A DNA stretch of 20,867 nucleotides from Armatimonadota bacterium (GTDB lineage: Bacteria > Armatimonadota > Fimbriimonadia > Fimbriimonadales > Fimbriimonadaceae): positions 1 to 20,867 of the forward strand of contig JAEVZK010000072.1 in NCBI GenBank assembly GCA_023392285.1, read 5' to 3'. The notes under the pieces were generated by a model, which did not search any database, was not told where the DNA came from, and saw nothing but the letters and a program-made list of their open reading frames with translations. Positions 14,470-20,867 of the stretch are shown piece by piece. The position numbers and the translations under genes are program-made. The stretch's first letter is position 1, and the number at the start of each line of letters is the position of its first letter.

Positions 14470-15078
14470 TTAGCGGCCGGTAAGGAACGGATTCGGTCGA
14501 TCTTTGAACGATTTGATGTGCGTTTCTTCGAGCTCTGCGAAAAGTTCCGGCGAGAGACGTGCGAGGCCGTAAACGCACTCGCTTCGATCGGTGCGGACAG
14601 CCCAGCCGGCATCACCCCAGCTGTAATGCCACCACTCATCTCGGCAATTGGAGAAGCCGACGCTGAGCATCGCCTCGACGAGAATCATGCGGTTTTGTCG
14701 GGCAAGTTCTGTAAGTCCTTGCGTGTAGGTTGGTGCGGCATGAAACCTCTCGAAGGGCGAACTGACATCAATCGGATTGCCATCCTCATCGAGCAACCAG
14801 ACATCGACTGCCGCGCCTGTGCAATGCCCAGGGGGAGTCTTCTGGTCGGTTGGAGCCACCCAGCGGCAAACCGTTCTTCGCAGGCTAGCGCGATCCCGTT
14901 CCGGGAAGGCTTCGACGGCCGACTTCCACATGAAATCGTAGATGCGCTGCTGCCTCTCGATGGGGCGCCATCCCTCAACCAATCCGAGGTGCATGTTCTT
15001 TGGCAGAAGTTGGATCGCATCGTTCACCATTTTTGCCACATGCCGCCGTACGTACGGGATCACCTGTGGCCGGGCCAA
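14470..15078 (-). CDS. D-Ala-D-Ala dipeptidase-like zinc peptidase (VanX/DdpX, family M15)
   Basis: Enzymes of this family hydrolyse D-alanyl-D-alanine or related cell-wall peptides. The M15D signature is present: the zinc ligands in GHCTGAAVDVW (His and Asp, the SxHxxGxAxD type with Gly for Ser), and Glu-x-x-His in DEWWHYSW, plus GLVEGWRP and FDxM-equivalent positions. No signal peptide is seen, so it is probably cytoplasmic. The only usual start in frame is the TTG at 15078, giving 202 residues; yet the frame continues upstream to a stop at 15223-15225 and reads protein-like (GEPLVDIRTIAPEIRLARPQ). The true N-terminus may lie up to ~40 residues further, from an unusual start. It follows the SLBB gene. 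It is not part of a vancomycin-resistance cluster. Confidence 0.82.
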   Translation of the reverse strand: MARPQVIPYVRRHVAKMVNDAIQLLPKNMHLGLVEGWRPIERQQRIYDFMWKSAVEAFPERDRASLRRTVCRWVAPTDQKTPPGHCTGAAVDVWLLDEDGNPIDVSSPFERFHAAPTYTQGLTELARQNRMILVEAMLSVGFSNCRDEWWHYSWGDAGWAVRTDRSECVYGLARLSPELFAELEETHIKSFKDRPNPFLTGR

Positions 15079-15194
15079 TCGGATTTCCGGCGCGATGGTT
15101 CTAATGTCGACGAGCGGTTCTCCGTTGTCGCATTCTCTGATCTTATTGAGCGCACGAATCGGTTCGGGCTTGCCTTTGCTCCGATCCCACTTCC

Positions 15195-16265
15195 CTAACG
15201 TGGCGGCACCACCGGATGCCCATCATTTTTCTTCGCCGGGACGGTTTTCTTCTCGGTCAGCTTAAGCGGCTGGTGATCGACCTCGACCACATCCGCGGCG
15301 TGCAGTTCGAAATCTGGAATTTCGTGGTCGAGGATTTTACCGAGTTCGACCTCACCTGTCCAGTACGGCGCTTCGCCCATTCTTCGCACAACCACCTTGT
15401 CGCTTCGGGAAAAGAGGCTCAAACCACCTGCTTCCTTCAGTGCTTGGGTGAGGGTCATACCCTTTCGGAAGGGTACCGCTCCAGGCTTCAGCACATAGCC
15501 CCGAATCGTCACGTAGAGCGGGTTTGCCGTGACGGGAATGGTGACGGCGTCACCGGGCAGAAGCAGGAATGCGGCGTCTTGATCCACGTCAAGAGACCGC
15601 TTTTCGCCATCAGCCCGGGTGAGCTCGATCTGTCCCTCCGCGTGCGGCGTGATGCCGCCACCGAGTTCGACGAGCTTAGCCAATGTAAGACCTTCCTCGT
15701 AAGGCACGCTACCGGGACGAACAACTGCGCCAAGGATAAGAACTTCTCTCGAATGGGTTGCGAGAGGAACGAACACGCGGTCTCCCCGCTTGAGCAGCAG
15801 CTGCTTGCCCGCCTCCAAAGTCGCGTCAACGATTGTCTTCTTCCCGGCCCCGCTGACGACCTCAACCGCTTCCAGGGCGGCTGAGCCGGAGGGTTCCGCC
15901 TGGCTCAGCACGTCTCCCAAGGTGAGGCCGTCGCGGTACAAGATCGCGCCAGCCTGCCGCACCGCTCCAGAAAATTCGATCAAGGTTCGCTCTCCCGATA
16001 CAAACGAAATCGCCACGTGAACTCGATCCGATTGGAGTTTCTTGGCAGCAAGATCGCTTATTTCACGTTCAGCCTCCGCGACGAACTTTCCGGCGACGAG
16101 CACGTTGCCCACCACGGGCAAATTAACATAACCTTGATCGCCTACGACACGGGTGACGGAGAGGCTAGCTTCGGCTTCACAGTAGAACTGGAGCGAATCA
16201 CCAGGAGAGATTCGTTGAGCATAAGCCAACGTGAGCATGCATATCAGTGCAATGATTACACGCAT
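15195..16265 (-). CDS. Polysaccharide export protein with SLBB domains (Wza-like)
   Basis: A 356-residue envelope protein. The signal peptide MRVIIALICMLTLAYA precedes Gln17; there is no lipobox, unlike Wza. The poly-export domain (RISPGDSLQF... to about residue 90) is followed by three SLBB repeats: FSGAVRQAGAILYRDGLTL, LGAVVRPGSVPYEEGLTL and IRGYVLKPGAVPFRKGMTL. A Lys/Pro-rich tail ends it. Homologues form or line the outer-membrane channel for capsule or exopolysaccharide. The ATG at 16265 is the only start that yields a signal peptide; upstream in-frame codons lie within tRNA-Phe. It begins 7 bp after the tRNA CCA with no Shine-Dalgarno. No glycosyltransferases or Wzc are nearby. Confidence 0.9.
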   Translation of the reverse strand: MRVIIALICMLTLAYAQRISPGDSLQFYCEAEASLSVTRVVGDQGYVNLPVVGNVLVAGKFVAEAEREISDLAAKKLQSDRVHVAISFVSGERTLIEFSGAVRQAGAILYRDGLTLGDVLSQAEPSGSAALEAVEVVSGAGKKTIVDATLEAGKQLLLKRGDRVFVPLATHSREVLILGAVVRPGSVPYEEGLTLAKLVELGGGITPHAEGQIELTRADGEKRSLDVDQDAAFLLLPGDAVTIPVTANPLYVTIRGYVLKPGAVPFRKGMTLTQALKEAGGLSLFSRSDKVVVRRMGEAPYWTGEVELGKILDHEIPDFELHAADVVEVDHQPLKLTEKKTVPAKKNDGHPVVPPR

Positions 16266-16275
16266 GAGAGAGTGG

Positions 16276-16348
16276 TGCCGCAGGCCGGACTCGAACCGGC
16301 GACCCAAGCATTTTCAGTGCTTTGCTCTACCAACTGAGCTACCGCGGC
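16276..16348 (-). tRNA. tRNA-Phe (anticodon GAA)
   Basis: The minus strand folds as a cloverleaf. The acceptor GCCGCGG pairs with CTGCGGC (one G-U), the anticodon stem AAGCA/TGCTT encloses CTGAAAA with GAA, and the T arm is GCCGG-TTCGAGT-CCGGC. Discriminator A is at 16276 and CCA is encoded (16275-16273). It is 8 bp after tRNA-Asp's CCA and 7 bp before the SLBB start codon. Confidence 0.96.
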
Positions 16349-16359
16349 GTAAAAGATGG

Positions 16360-16432
<73 letters not shown>

Positions 16433-16492
16433 GCGTGAAGTAGAAGTATGGCAGAGGTTCTTGGGAGAATTCAAGATGAATTAACCGAAAGC

Positions 16493-16535
16493 GGAGAGTT
16501 TGGAATATTTCGGTGGGACGGGTTCCAAACTCTCC
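16493..16535 (-). terminator. Large inverted repeat after the desaturase gene
   Basis: GGAGAGTTTGGAA (16493-16505) and TTCCAAACTCTCC (16523-16535) form a perfect 13-bp stem with a 17-nt loop. It lies 9 bp past the desaturase stop and upstream of the tRNA-Asp gene. No clear U-tract follows on the minus strand, so it may be a terminator, a 3' stability structure or an operator for the tRNA unit. Confidence 0.55.
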
Positions 16536-16544
16536 TAAACCGCG

Positions 16545-17534
16545 TTAGACCGCTCCGACCTTTTCGCGCTCTTTGCGCTCCTGATGCTCTTTAAGCGCGG
16601 CAAGTTTCCGCTCTTCCGGAGTCATCGTGAGTTCTTTGGCTCGACGCTCCGCTTGTTCGGTGCTCGTCCAATGGACATTCCAAACGAGGCCCACCTTTTC
16701 CATCATTTTCAGCATGTTGGCGGAGGTGTCGAGCTGTCCTTTGAACATGCCGTGATTAGCAGATCGCATGATCGCGTGGTGATTGTTGTGGTTCGTCTCG
16801 CCGCAGGTCATCCAGGCGACAAACCAACTGACCGGATAAAGCAAGCCCTTCATCCAGAAGTTCGTGCTGCGATCGTCGGTTTCGAAGTTGCGGTTGCCAA
16901 ACGTGTGCGCACCCGAGTTCACCCAGTACGTACCCTGATTGGCCATGAAGACGGCAACGCCTCCGCCCCATAAAAATCCGTCCCAGAAGCCAATTCCGAC
17001 TGCCATTCCAAGCAGACCGGGAATCACCAAGCCGAGTGCTGCCCAAAGCCATGTCCATCGGCTGATAGTCATGGCCAGCTTGTCGTTCTTGAAAACGGGA
17101 TTGATCTCGCGATCGAATTTGTGCTCGATGAGCCATCCCCAGTGAGCGTGCCAGAAGCCATCTTCAGGACTATGGGGATCGCCGGGCTTATCGGCATGGC
17201 GATGGTGTTCGGTGTGATCAGTTGCCCATCGAACGGGCTCGCCCTGAATGGACATGCAGCCCATGATAAGGAATAAGCCGCGCAACCACTCGGGCGATTC
17301 GTAGCTCTTGTGAGTCAGGCCACGATGAAATCCGAGCGAAATGCCATAGAGACGGATTTTGATGCCGACCAGCAGAAATAGAATGATCGTCGCAATGTAG
17401 AGAGGCTCCCCCCGATGAGGCGAGGTGCTGAACATCCAAGCAGCCGCAATCACCGCAATACACGGTGCAATCATGATGAAGACGGTAATCGCCTTTTGCC
17501 AGAACGGCTTTTTCTTTTCTACAGCTTGAATCAA
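16545..17534 (-). CDS. Acyl-CoA (delta-9) fatty acid desaturase
   Basis: A di-iron integral membrane enzyme that introduces a cis double bond into fatty acyl chains, controlling membrane fluidity. The three histidine boxes are in order: HRGLTH (GFHRGLTHKS), TEHHRHAD and NHNNHHA. Hydrophobic segments surround them (VFIMIAPCIAVIAAAWMF, LYIATIILFLLVGI, WLWAALGLVIPGLLGMAVGI). The 329-residue length fits the bacterial SCD-like family. The start is TTG at 17534, because AGGAGG lies four bases before it; the next TTG upstream at 17552 would place the Shine-Dalgarno inside the gene. The C-terminal ~30 residues are Lys/Glu-rich. It is divergent from acylphosphatase across a ~208-bp gap. Confidence 0.93.
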   Translation of the reverse strand: MIQAVEKKKPFWQKAITVFIMIAPCIAVIAAAWMFSTSPHRGEPLYIATIILFLLVGIKIRLYGISLGFHRGLTHKSYESPEWLRGLFLIMGCMSIQGEPVRWATDHTEHHRHADKPGDPHSPEDGFWHAHWGWLIEHKFDREINPVFKNDKLAMTISRWTWLWAALGLVIPGLLGMAVGIGFWDGFLWGGGVAVFMANQGTYWVNSGAHTFGNRNFETDDRSTNFWMKGLLYPVSWFVAWMTCGETNHNNHHAIMRSANHGMFKGQLDTSANMLKMMEKVGLVWNVHWTSTEQAERRAKELTMTPEERKLAALKEHQERKEREKVGAV

Positions 17535-17742
17535 TGTCCCTCCTCTGGACAACCATCGCTAATTTAGCGTTGAGTCTACTTTGCCTACGCGCTGAAACTC
17601 GGTCCGGCGCAGATGACTCGAAGTTAGGGACGTTAGGTCCCGGCGCTCGGTTTCCTTTTTAGCTCTCTAGCGCGCAGCAAACAATTTTTCCGCAAAAGGT
17701 TGAGCCTGTTGCAGAATAGATGGATCCACTTCGGTGATATGC

Positions 17743-18015
17743 ATGCCAACCATTCGCATTGTTGTCTCGGGTCTAGTGCAAGGAGTCGGGTTCCGCGCCT
17801 TCGTTCGTCGAAACGCGCTTGCCTTGTCACTCACGGGAGAAGTCTGGAATCGACTCGACGGCCAAGTCGAAGCCGCTGTCTCGGGGACTGCCGACCACCT
17901 CGAGAGTCTCGAAGCTGTTCTTTACCAGGGGCCTGGTCGTGTGGATGCTATTGAATTAAGCTCCCTCCCCGATCAAGATTTCGCTTCTTTCCGGATTCGG
18001 CCAGGCAAACTTTGA
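17743..18015 (+). CDS. acyP: Acylphosphatase
   Basis: A 90-residue cytoplasmic enzyme that hydrolyses carboxyl-phosphate bonds such as acetyl phosphate. The signature VQGVGFRAFVRRNAL carries the phosphate-binding Arg18, and GEVWNRLDGQVEAAVSG carries the catalytic Asn36, both in standard positions. The length is normal for the family. The ATG at 17743 gives the typical N-terminus (PTIRIVVSG); a GTG at 17734 in frame would add three residues. No clear Shine-Dalgarno is seen. It is followed by the PEP-CTERM gene in the same direction after 101 bp. Confidence 0.94.
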   Translation: MPTIRIVVSGLVQGVGFRAFVRRNALALSLTGEVWNRLDGQVEAAVSGTADHLESLEAVLYQGPGRVDAIELSSLPDQDFASFRIRPGKL

Positions 18016-18068
18016 GCATCCGGAGCCGCTAATTTCTTCCAATTCGATACAAGACTTGCCGATTTCGT

Positions 18069-18091
18069 TGCATTATCTGTTCGGTAATGCA
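18069..18091. promoter_or_regulatory. Inverted repeat upstream of the PEP-CTERM gene
   Basis: TGCATTA (18069-18075) and TAATGCA (18085-18091) are perfect complements around a 9-nt spacer, 25 bp before the PEP-CTERM ATG and 13 bp before its Shine-Dalgarno. It could be an operator or a 5'-UTR hairpin; there is nothing to tell which. Confidence 0.35.
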
Positions 18092-18116
18092 GCAAACTGA
18101 TCTTAGGAGAGGAATG

Positions 18117-18920
18117 ATGAATTTTCGCTTTGCATTAGTAGGAGCACTAATCTGTGGTTGCTGGGCTTCGTCCTCCGCCGTCGTATGGCGCAACGATCGT
18201 ACGGACGCCGATATGTTGAACTTTGGACAGGACGCACGCTTTGCCGGTGTGGGGCAACTCTGGGTCGGTGGAGGGTACGGCACCGCAACCTACCTAGGAT
18301 TTGGAAACGGCTCGAATTGGCTGCTTACCGCCAAGCACGTCATCGGCAGTGGGGAAACCGGAACTCTTAAGTTCTTCGGAGGCCCGTCTTTCAGCATCAC
18401 CGGAACCGTCGGGCTCGCTGGCGTTGATATTTCCGTCGCGAAGATCAATGGATGGTCGCTGAGCGCTCCCACGCTGCTGTTAAATATGGGAACAACAGTG
18501 TCTGGAACTCACATTGTCTCGGCCGGCTACGGAGGATCGTGCCCGGAATCGCAGGCTCCCAATTACAATTTCGACGATCGCCGACGCGGATTTGAATCCG
18601 TGATTGACAGTGTCGATGGGTCGAATCAGGTGATCGACCGCTTTCAAGCCCCAGGCGATCCGCTTTGCCAGAATCTGGAGGGCTTCGGAGCTCCGGGTGA
18701 TAGCGGCAGCATGCTGATGGGTGATGATGGCCGCGTCTACGGCGTCCTCACCGGAGGCCAGATCGAACACTACGGCAGCATCAACTGGTATGCAGGAATT
18801 AACCCAACCACCGCTGCCCAGATCTACTCGATCACGGGCGTCCCGGTGCCCGAGCCGGCCTCCATGTTCGCACTGTCCATCGGAGCACTCGCCTTGCTTC
18901 GCCGCAGGCGAAAGGGCTAA
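18117..18920 (+). CDS. PEP-CTERM-anchored trypsin-like serine protease domain protein
   Basis: A 267-residue exported protein. A signal peptide (MNFRFALVGALICGCWASSSA) is followed by a chymotrypsin-fold domain with a complete triad in order: His74 in LLTAKHVIG, Asp104 in VDISVAKI, and Ser196 in GAPGDSGSML. The C-terminus is a canonical PEP-CTERM sorting tail: VPVPEPASMF, a short hydrophobic helix (ALSIGALALL) and RRRRKG. It should be cleaved and anchored or released by an exosortase encoded elsewhere. The ATG at 18117 is fixed by AGGAG at 18105-18109; an ATG three bases earlier is too close. Substrate unknown. The stop interlocks with that of the convergent response regulator. Confidence 0.9.
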   Translation: MNFRFALVGALICGCWASSSAVVWRNDRTDADMLNFGQDARFAGVGQLWVGGGYGTATYLGFGNGSNWLLTAKHVIGSGETGTLKFFGGPSFSITGTVGLAGVDISVAKINGWSLSAPTLLLNMGTTVSGTHIVSAGYGGSCPESQAPNYNFDDRRRGFESVIDSVDGSNQVIDRFQAPGDPLCQNLEGFGAPGDSGSMLMGDDGRVYGVLTGGQIEHYGSINWYAGINPTTAAQIYSITGVPVPEPASMFALSIGALALLRRRRKG

Positions 18921-19387
18921 TCCTCGCGCAACTGGCTCGTCTCGTTCTGCGACGAGCGATGGCTGAAGCCTAGCCAATAACGTCCGATCAGAGAGACCGC
19001 TTCGATGAACTCATCGTAATCAAGCGGCTTCTGGACAAAGGAGTTCACGCCCAGGCGATAACACGCATCGACGTCGCTCTGCTCCGAACTAGAGGAGAAG
19101 ATCACGACGGGCAGCAAGCTGGTTGTATTCTCCTCGCGAATGCGCTTCAGCACTTCCAGCCCGCCGATCTTCGGCAGCTTTAGATCGAGAATGACCAGGT
19201 CTGGCCGAGGCTGAGTCTTCAAGCCCTCAAACGGACCCGTGCGGAAGAGGTAGTCGATTGCTTCGGAACCGTCCCGAGCGACGAGCACGATGCAGTTCGG
19301 CTCCATGGAACGAAGAGCACGGTGGACAAGCGCCTCATCGTTAATGTCGTCTTCAACCAGTAATACGAAAAATGGTCCAGTCTCCAA
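18917..19387 (-). CDS. Single-domain response regulator, Rcp1/CheY-like
   Basis: A 156-residue receiver domain without an output domain. The acidic pocket is Asp13-Asp14 (VEDD), the phosphoacceptor is Asp68 (LVILDLKLP), the switch Ser is in VVIFSSSS (98-99), and the conserved Lys is 120 in VQKP. The pattern VLLVEDDINDEALVHRAL and ARDGSEAIDYLF is characteristic of Rcp1-type regulators, partners of phytochrome-like or hybrid histidine kinases. About 20 residues after the domain are Ser/Gln-rich. The start is TTG at 19387, supported by AAGGAAG upstream at good spacing. No kinase gene is adjacent, so the partner is unknown. Confidence 0.92.
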   Translation of the reverse strand: METGPFFVLLVEDDINDEALVHRALRSMEPNCIVLVARDGSEAIDYLFRTGPFEGLKTQPRPDLVILDLKLPKIGGLEVLKRIREENTTSLLPVVIFSSSSEQSDVDACYRLGVNSFVQKPLDYDEFIEAVSLIGRYWLGFSHRSSQNETSQLRED

Positions 19388-19488
19388 AGCAGTTTCTTCC
19401 TTGTATGTATGCAGACTGCCACATCAGACGTTCTTGTTCGTCCGCGTTTCAACCGACGCAGGCCTGCCGCCATCCTCCTTCGTTATGA

Positions 19489-20751
19489 TTAGGATGTGCT
19501 TGTCGCAGCGACGAAACGGGTCAACTTCCCTGCCGCAGAAGCGGGAAAAATCTCCACTCGAAGCTCTTGGGCTGCGATCGCCGGAAAGCGGAGCATCCGC
19601 TGATGCCCAATCGTCGTACCGCGAGAGACCTCCACCCAAGCACCATCCTGCAGAGCGGTAACCCGAAAGCCTTCGATCGATTGCCCACGAGCAATCTCCT
19701 CCGCAAGCAAGACCCGACTCACCTGTGCAGGTTTGCGCAGCCGGAGCGTCCAAACCGCACCCTTCCGCTTCTGGTGATCGCTCGCAATGGGCTGGAAATC
19801 CAATTCTCGGGCACGGCGAAACTCCATCAGCCGGGCGGCATCCCGCTCGTCGATCAAACCATCCGCAGTCGGCGGCACGTTGAGCAGCAGATTCGCGCCC
19901 CTTCCTACCGAACCGTAATAGATCTCCATCAGCTGAGCCACAGATTTCGGCTCCTCCGACTGCTTCCAAAACCAGCCGGGTCGAATGGAAACGTCGCACT
20001 CCGCCGGCACCCAGTCCGGCGCTCCCTTTGTCCCCTCCGTCAGTTCGGCGTACAATGGAGTGCCCGGCACGTAGCGCGACCGGTCAATCGTGTTCCAATT
20101 CGTCTCGCCCGCAAAGCCGCTCTCATTGCCAACCCAGCGCACATCCGGCCCCGCATCGCTAAAGATCACCGCGTGCGGAGCGTCCTGCCTCACCGCCGAA
20201 ACGAAGCGGGGCCAATCGTAAATCTGTCGCTTCCCGTTCGGGCCCTCCCCATTCGCCCCATCGAACCACACTTCGAAAACCGGACCATACTGAGTCAAAA
20301 CCTCGTGCAGCATATGCACAAACACATCGTTATAGGCCGCAGTCCCATAGCTCGGATGGTTTCGATCCCAGGGCGATAGATACACCCCAAACTTCAGGCC
20401 CTCGGCTCGGCAGGCATCACTCAGATCTCGCAGGACGTCGCCCTTGCCACCCCGCCAAGCGCTCTGCGCCACCGTGTGCTGCGAAAACCGGCTCGGCCAA
20501 AGGCAAAACCCGTCGTGGTGCTTCGCCGTGATAATCACCCCCTTGAACCCGGCTTGCTTGAAAGTCCGCACCCACTGTCGACAATCCAGCCGCTTCGGAT
20601 CGAAAAGTTCCGGCCGTTCGGTGCCACTGCCCCACTCCTCCCCCGAAAAAGTATTGGGGCCAAAGTGGACAAAGGCGTTCGTCTCCATGCCCTGCCAAGC
20701 GAGCTGGTCGGGTGAGGGTTTAGCCTGATTAAGGGCAAAAGCGGCGATCAT
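19489..20751 (-). CDS. Alpha-L-fucosidase, glycoside hydrolase family 29
   Basis: Releases alpha-L-fucose from glycans by a retaining mechanism. From the ATG at 20751 the protein has 420 residues. FVHFGPNTFSGEEWG near the start, AKHHDGFCLWPS (78-87), GVYLSPWDRN and the nucleophile Asp164 in FEVWFDGANGEG are GH29 hallmarks. RGANLLLNVPPTADGLI closes the barrel. The last ~95 residues look like a galactose-binding/discoidin-like beta-sandwich. The N-terminus has a short hydrophobic run, possibly a signal peptide. A GTG at 20760 in frame would add three residues; AGGCGGT upstream of the ATG supports the latter. 101 bp separate it from the response regulator. A lone polysaccharide-degrading gene; more of the locus may lie outside. 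Confidence 0.93.
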   Translation of the reverse strand: MIAAFALNQAKPSPDQLAWQGMETNAFVHFGPNTFSGEEWGSGTERPELFDPKRLDCRQWVRTFKQAGFKGVIITAKHHDGFCLWPSRFSQHTVAQSAWRGGKGDVLRDLSDACRAEGLKFGVYLSPWDRNHPSYGTAAYNDVFVHMLHEVLTQYGPVFEVWFDGANGEGPNGKRQIYDWPRFVSAVRQDAPHAVIFSDAGPDVRWVGNESGFAGETNWNTIDRSRYVPGTPLYAELTEGTKGAPDWVPAECDVSIRPGWFWKQSEEPKSVAQLMEIYYGSVGRGANLLLNVPPTADGLIDERDAARLMEFRRARELDFQPIASDHQKRKGAVWTLRLRKPAQVSRVLLAEEIARGQSIEGFRVTALQDGAWVEVSRGTTIGHQRMLRFPAIAAQELRVEIFPASAAGKLTRFVAATSTS

Positions 20752-20799
20752 CGTGAGCACCGCCTGAGTGTATCGGAATTATCCGCCCGCCGCGAATCT

Positions 20800-20867
20800 G
20801 CCCTAATGCCTAACGCCTAATGCCTAACGCCTCACGCCTAACGCCTAACGCCTCACGCCTACCGCCG
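20800..20867. repeat. Heptamer tandem repeat, unit YGCCTAA, running off the window
   Basis: From 20807 to the last base the sequence is successive 7-mers: TGCCTAA, CGCCTAA, TGCCTAA, CGCCTCA, CGCCTAA, CGCCTAA, CGCCTCA, CGCCTAC, CGCCG. An imperfect unit (GCCCTAA) precedes at 20800-20806. Nine or more units are visible and the array may continue. It lies just upstream of the fucosidase gene. Its function is unknown. Confidence 0.92.

Noticed and set aside
8558..15078. A vancomycin-resistance gene cluster
   Set aside because: Only VanW and a VanX-like peptidase occur, far apart and in separate units, with no vanH, vanA ligase or VanRS.
14302..15198. A 298-codon plus-strand frame over the DoxX and dipeptidase genes
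   Set aside because: Antisense to two genes with family motifs; no ribosome-binding site and no recognisable domain.
19567..20379. A 270-codon open frame on the plus strand inside the fucosidase gene
   Set aside because: Antisense to a clearly conserved GH29 gene; its translation is Arg/Pro-rich with no recognisable motif, as expected for a shadow frame in GC-rich DNA.
20800..20867. CRISPR array or telomere
   Set aside because: Units are 7 bp without spacers, so it is not CRISPR; a real telomere would need a replicon end, for which there is no evidence.

Overview
The window looks like a chromosomal stretch from a diderm, moderately GC-rich free-living bacterium. The combination of scpA-scpB-dac-rluB synteny, a stand-alone type IV prepilin, a PEP-CTERM protein, an SLBB export protein, RHS fragments, a VanW/G5 protein and a GH29 fucosidase would fit Armatimonadota (Fimbriimonadia-like). 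That placement is inference from gene content only; no rRNA or marker comparison could be run.

Layout. 1-5.0 kb: the 3' part of recJ (+) meets a leftward block, scpA > scpB > D-Ala-D-Ala carboxypeptidase > rluB > prepilin. This is a chromosome-segregation, cell-wall and ribosome-modification cluster. 5.0-6.1 kb: a secreted alpha/beta-hydrolase (+) and two tRNA-Cys(GCA) genes. 6.1-7.9 kb: a degraded polymorphic-toxin island read leftward. It holds the end of an RHS core, an NlpC/P60-like (Cys/His) C-terminal toxin domain in a shifted frame, a lipoprotein whose GTG overlaps the toxin stop (probable immunity gene), and a second orphan copy of the RHS core. 7.9-10 kb: a DUF488 gene starting at the RHS breakpoint, converging on a VanW/G5 protein. 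10-12 kb: ilvE-type aminotransferase, McsA-like zinc protein and DUF4397-like lipoprotein, a tight rightward trio. 12-16.4 kb, leftward: tRNA-Asp, tRNA-Phe, SLBB export protein, VanX-like dipeptidase, DoxX protein, Pro-rich membrane protein, a strong terminator, then exonuclease III. 16.5-20.9 kb: acyl-CoA desaturase (-), acylphosphatase and PEP-CTERM trypsin-like protein (+), Rcp1-like response regulator (-), alpha-L-fucosidase (-), and a heptamer tandem repeat running off the window end.

The most interesting region is the RHS island beside the tRNA-Cys pair. It has the architecture of an RHS toxin-immunity locus (core, variable tip, overlapping immunity gene, orphan core copy), but the main core has lost its 5' part and the tip is out of frame. 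A second pattern is that four convergent gene pairs in the window (recJ/prepilin, DUF488/vanW, DUF4397/xthA, PEP-CTERM/response regulator) overlap by exactly 4 bp through interlocked stop codons, leaving no room for terminators. A third is that the SLBB gene starts 7 bp after the encoded CCA of tRNA-Phe, so tRNA processing would leave an almost leaderless message.
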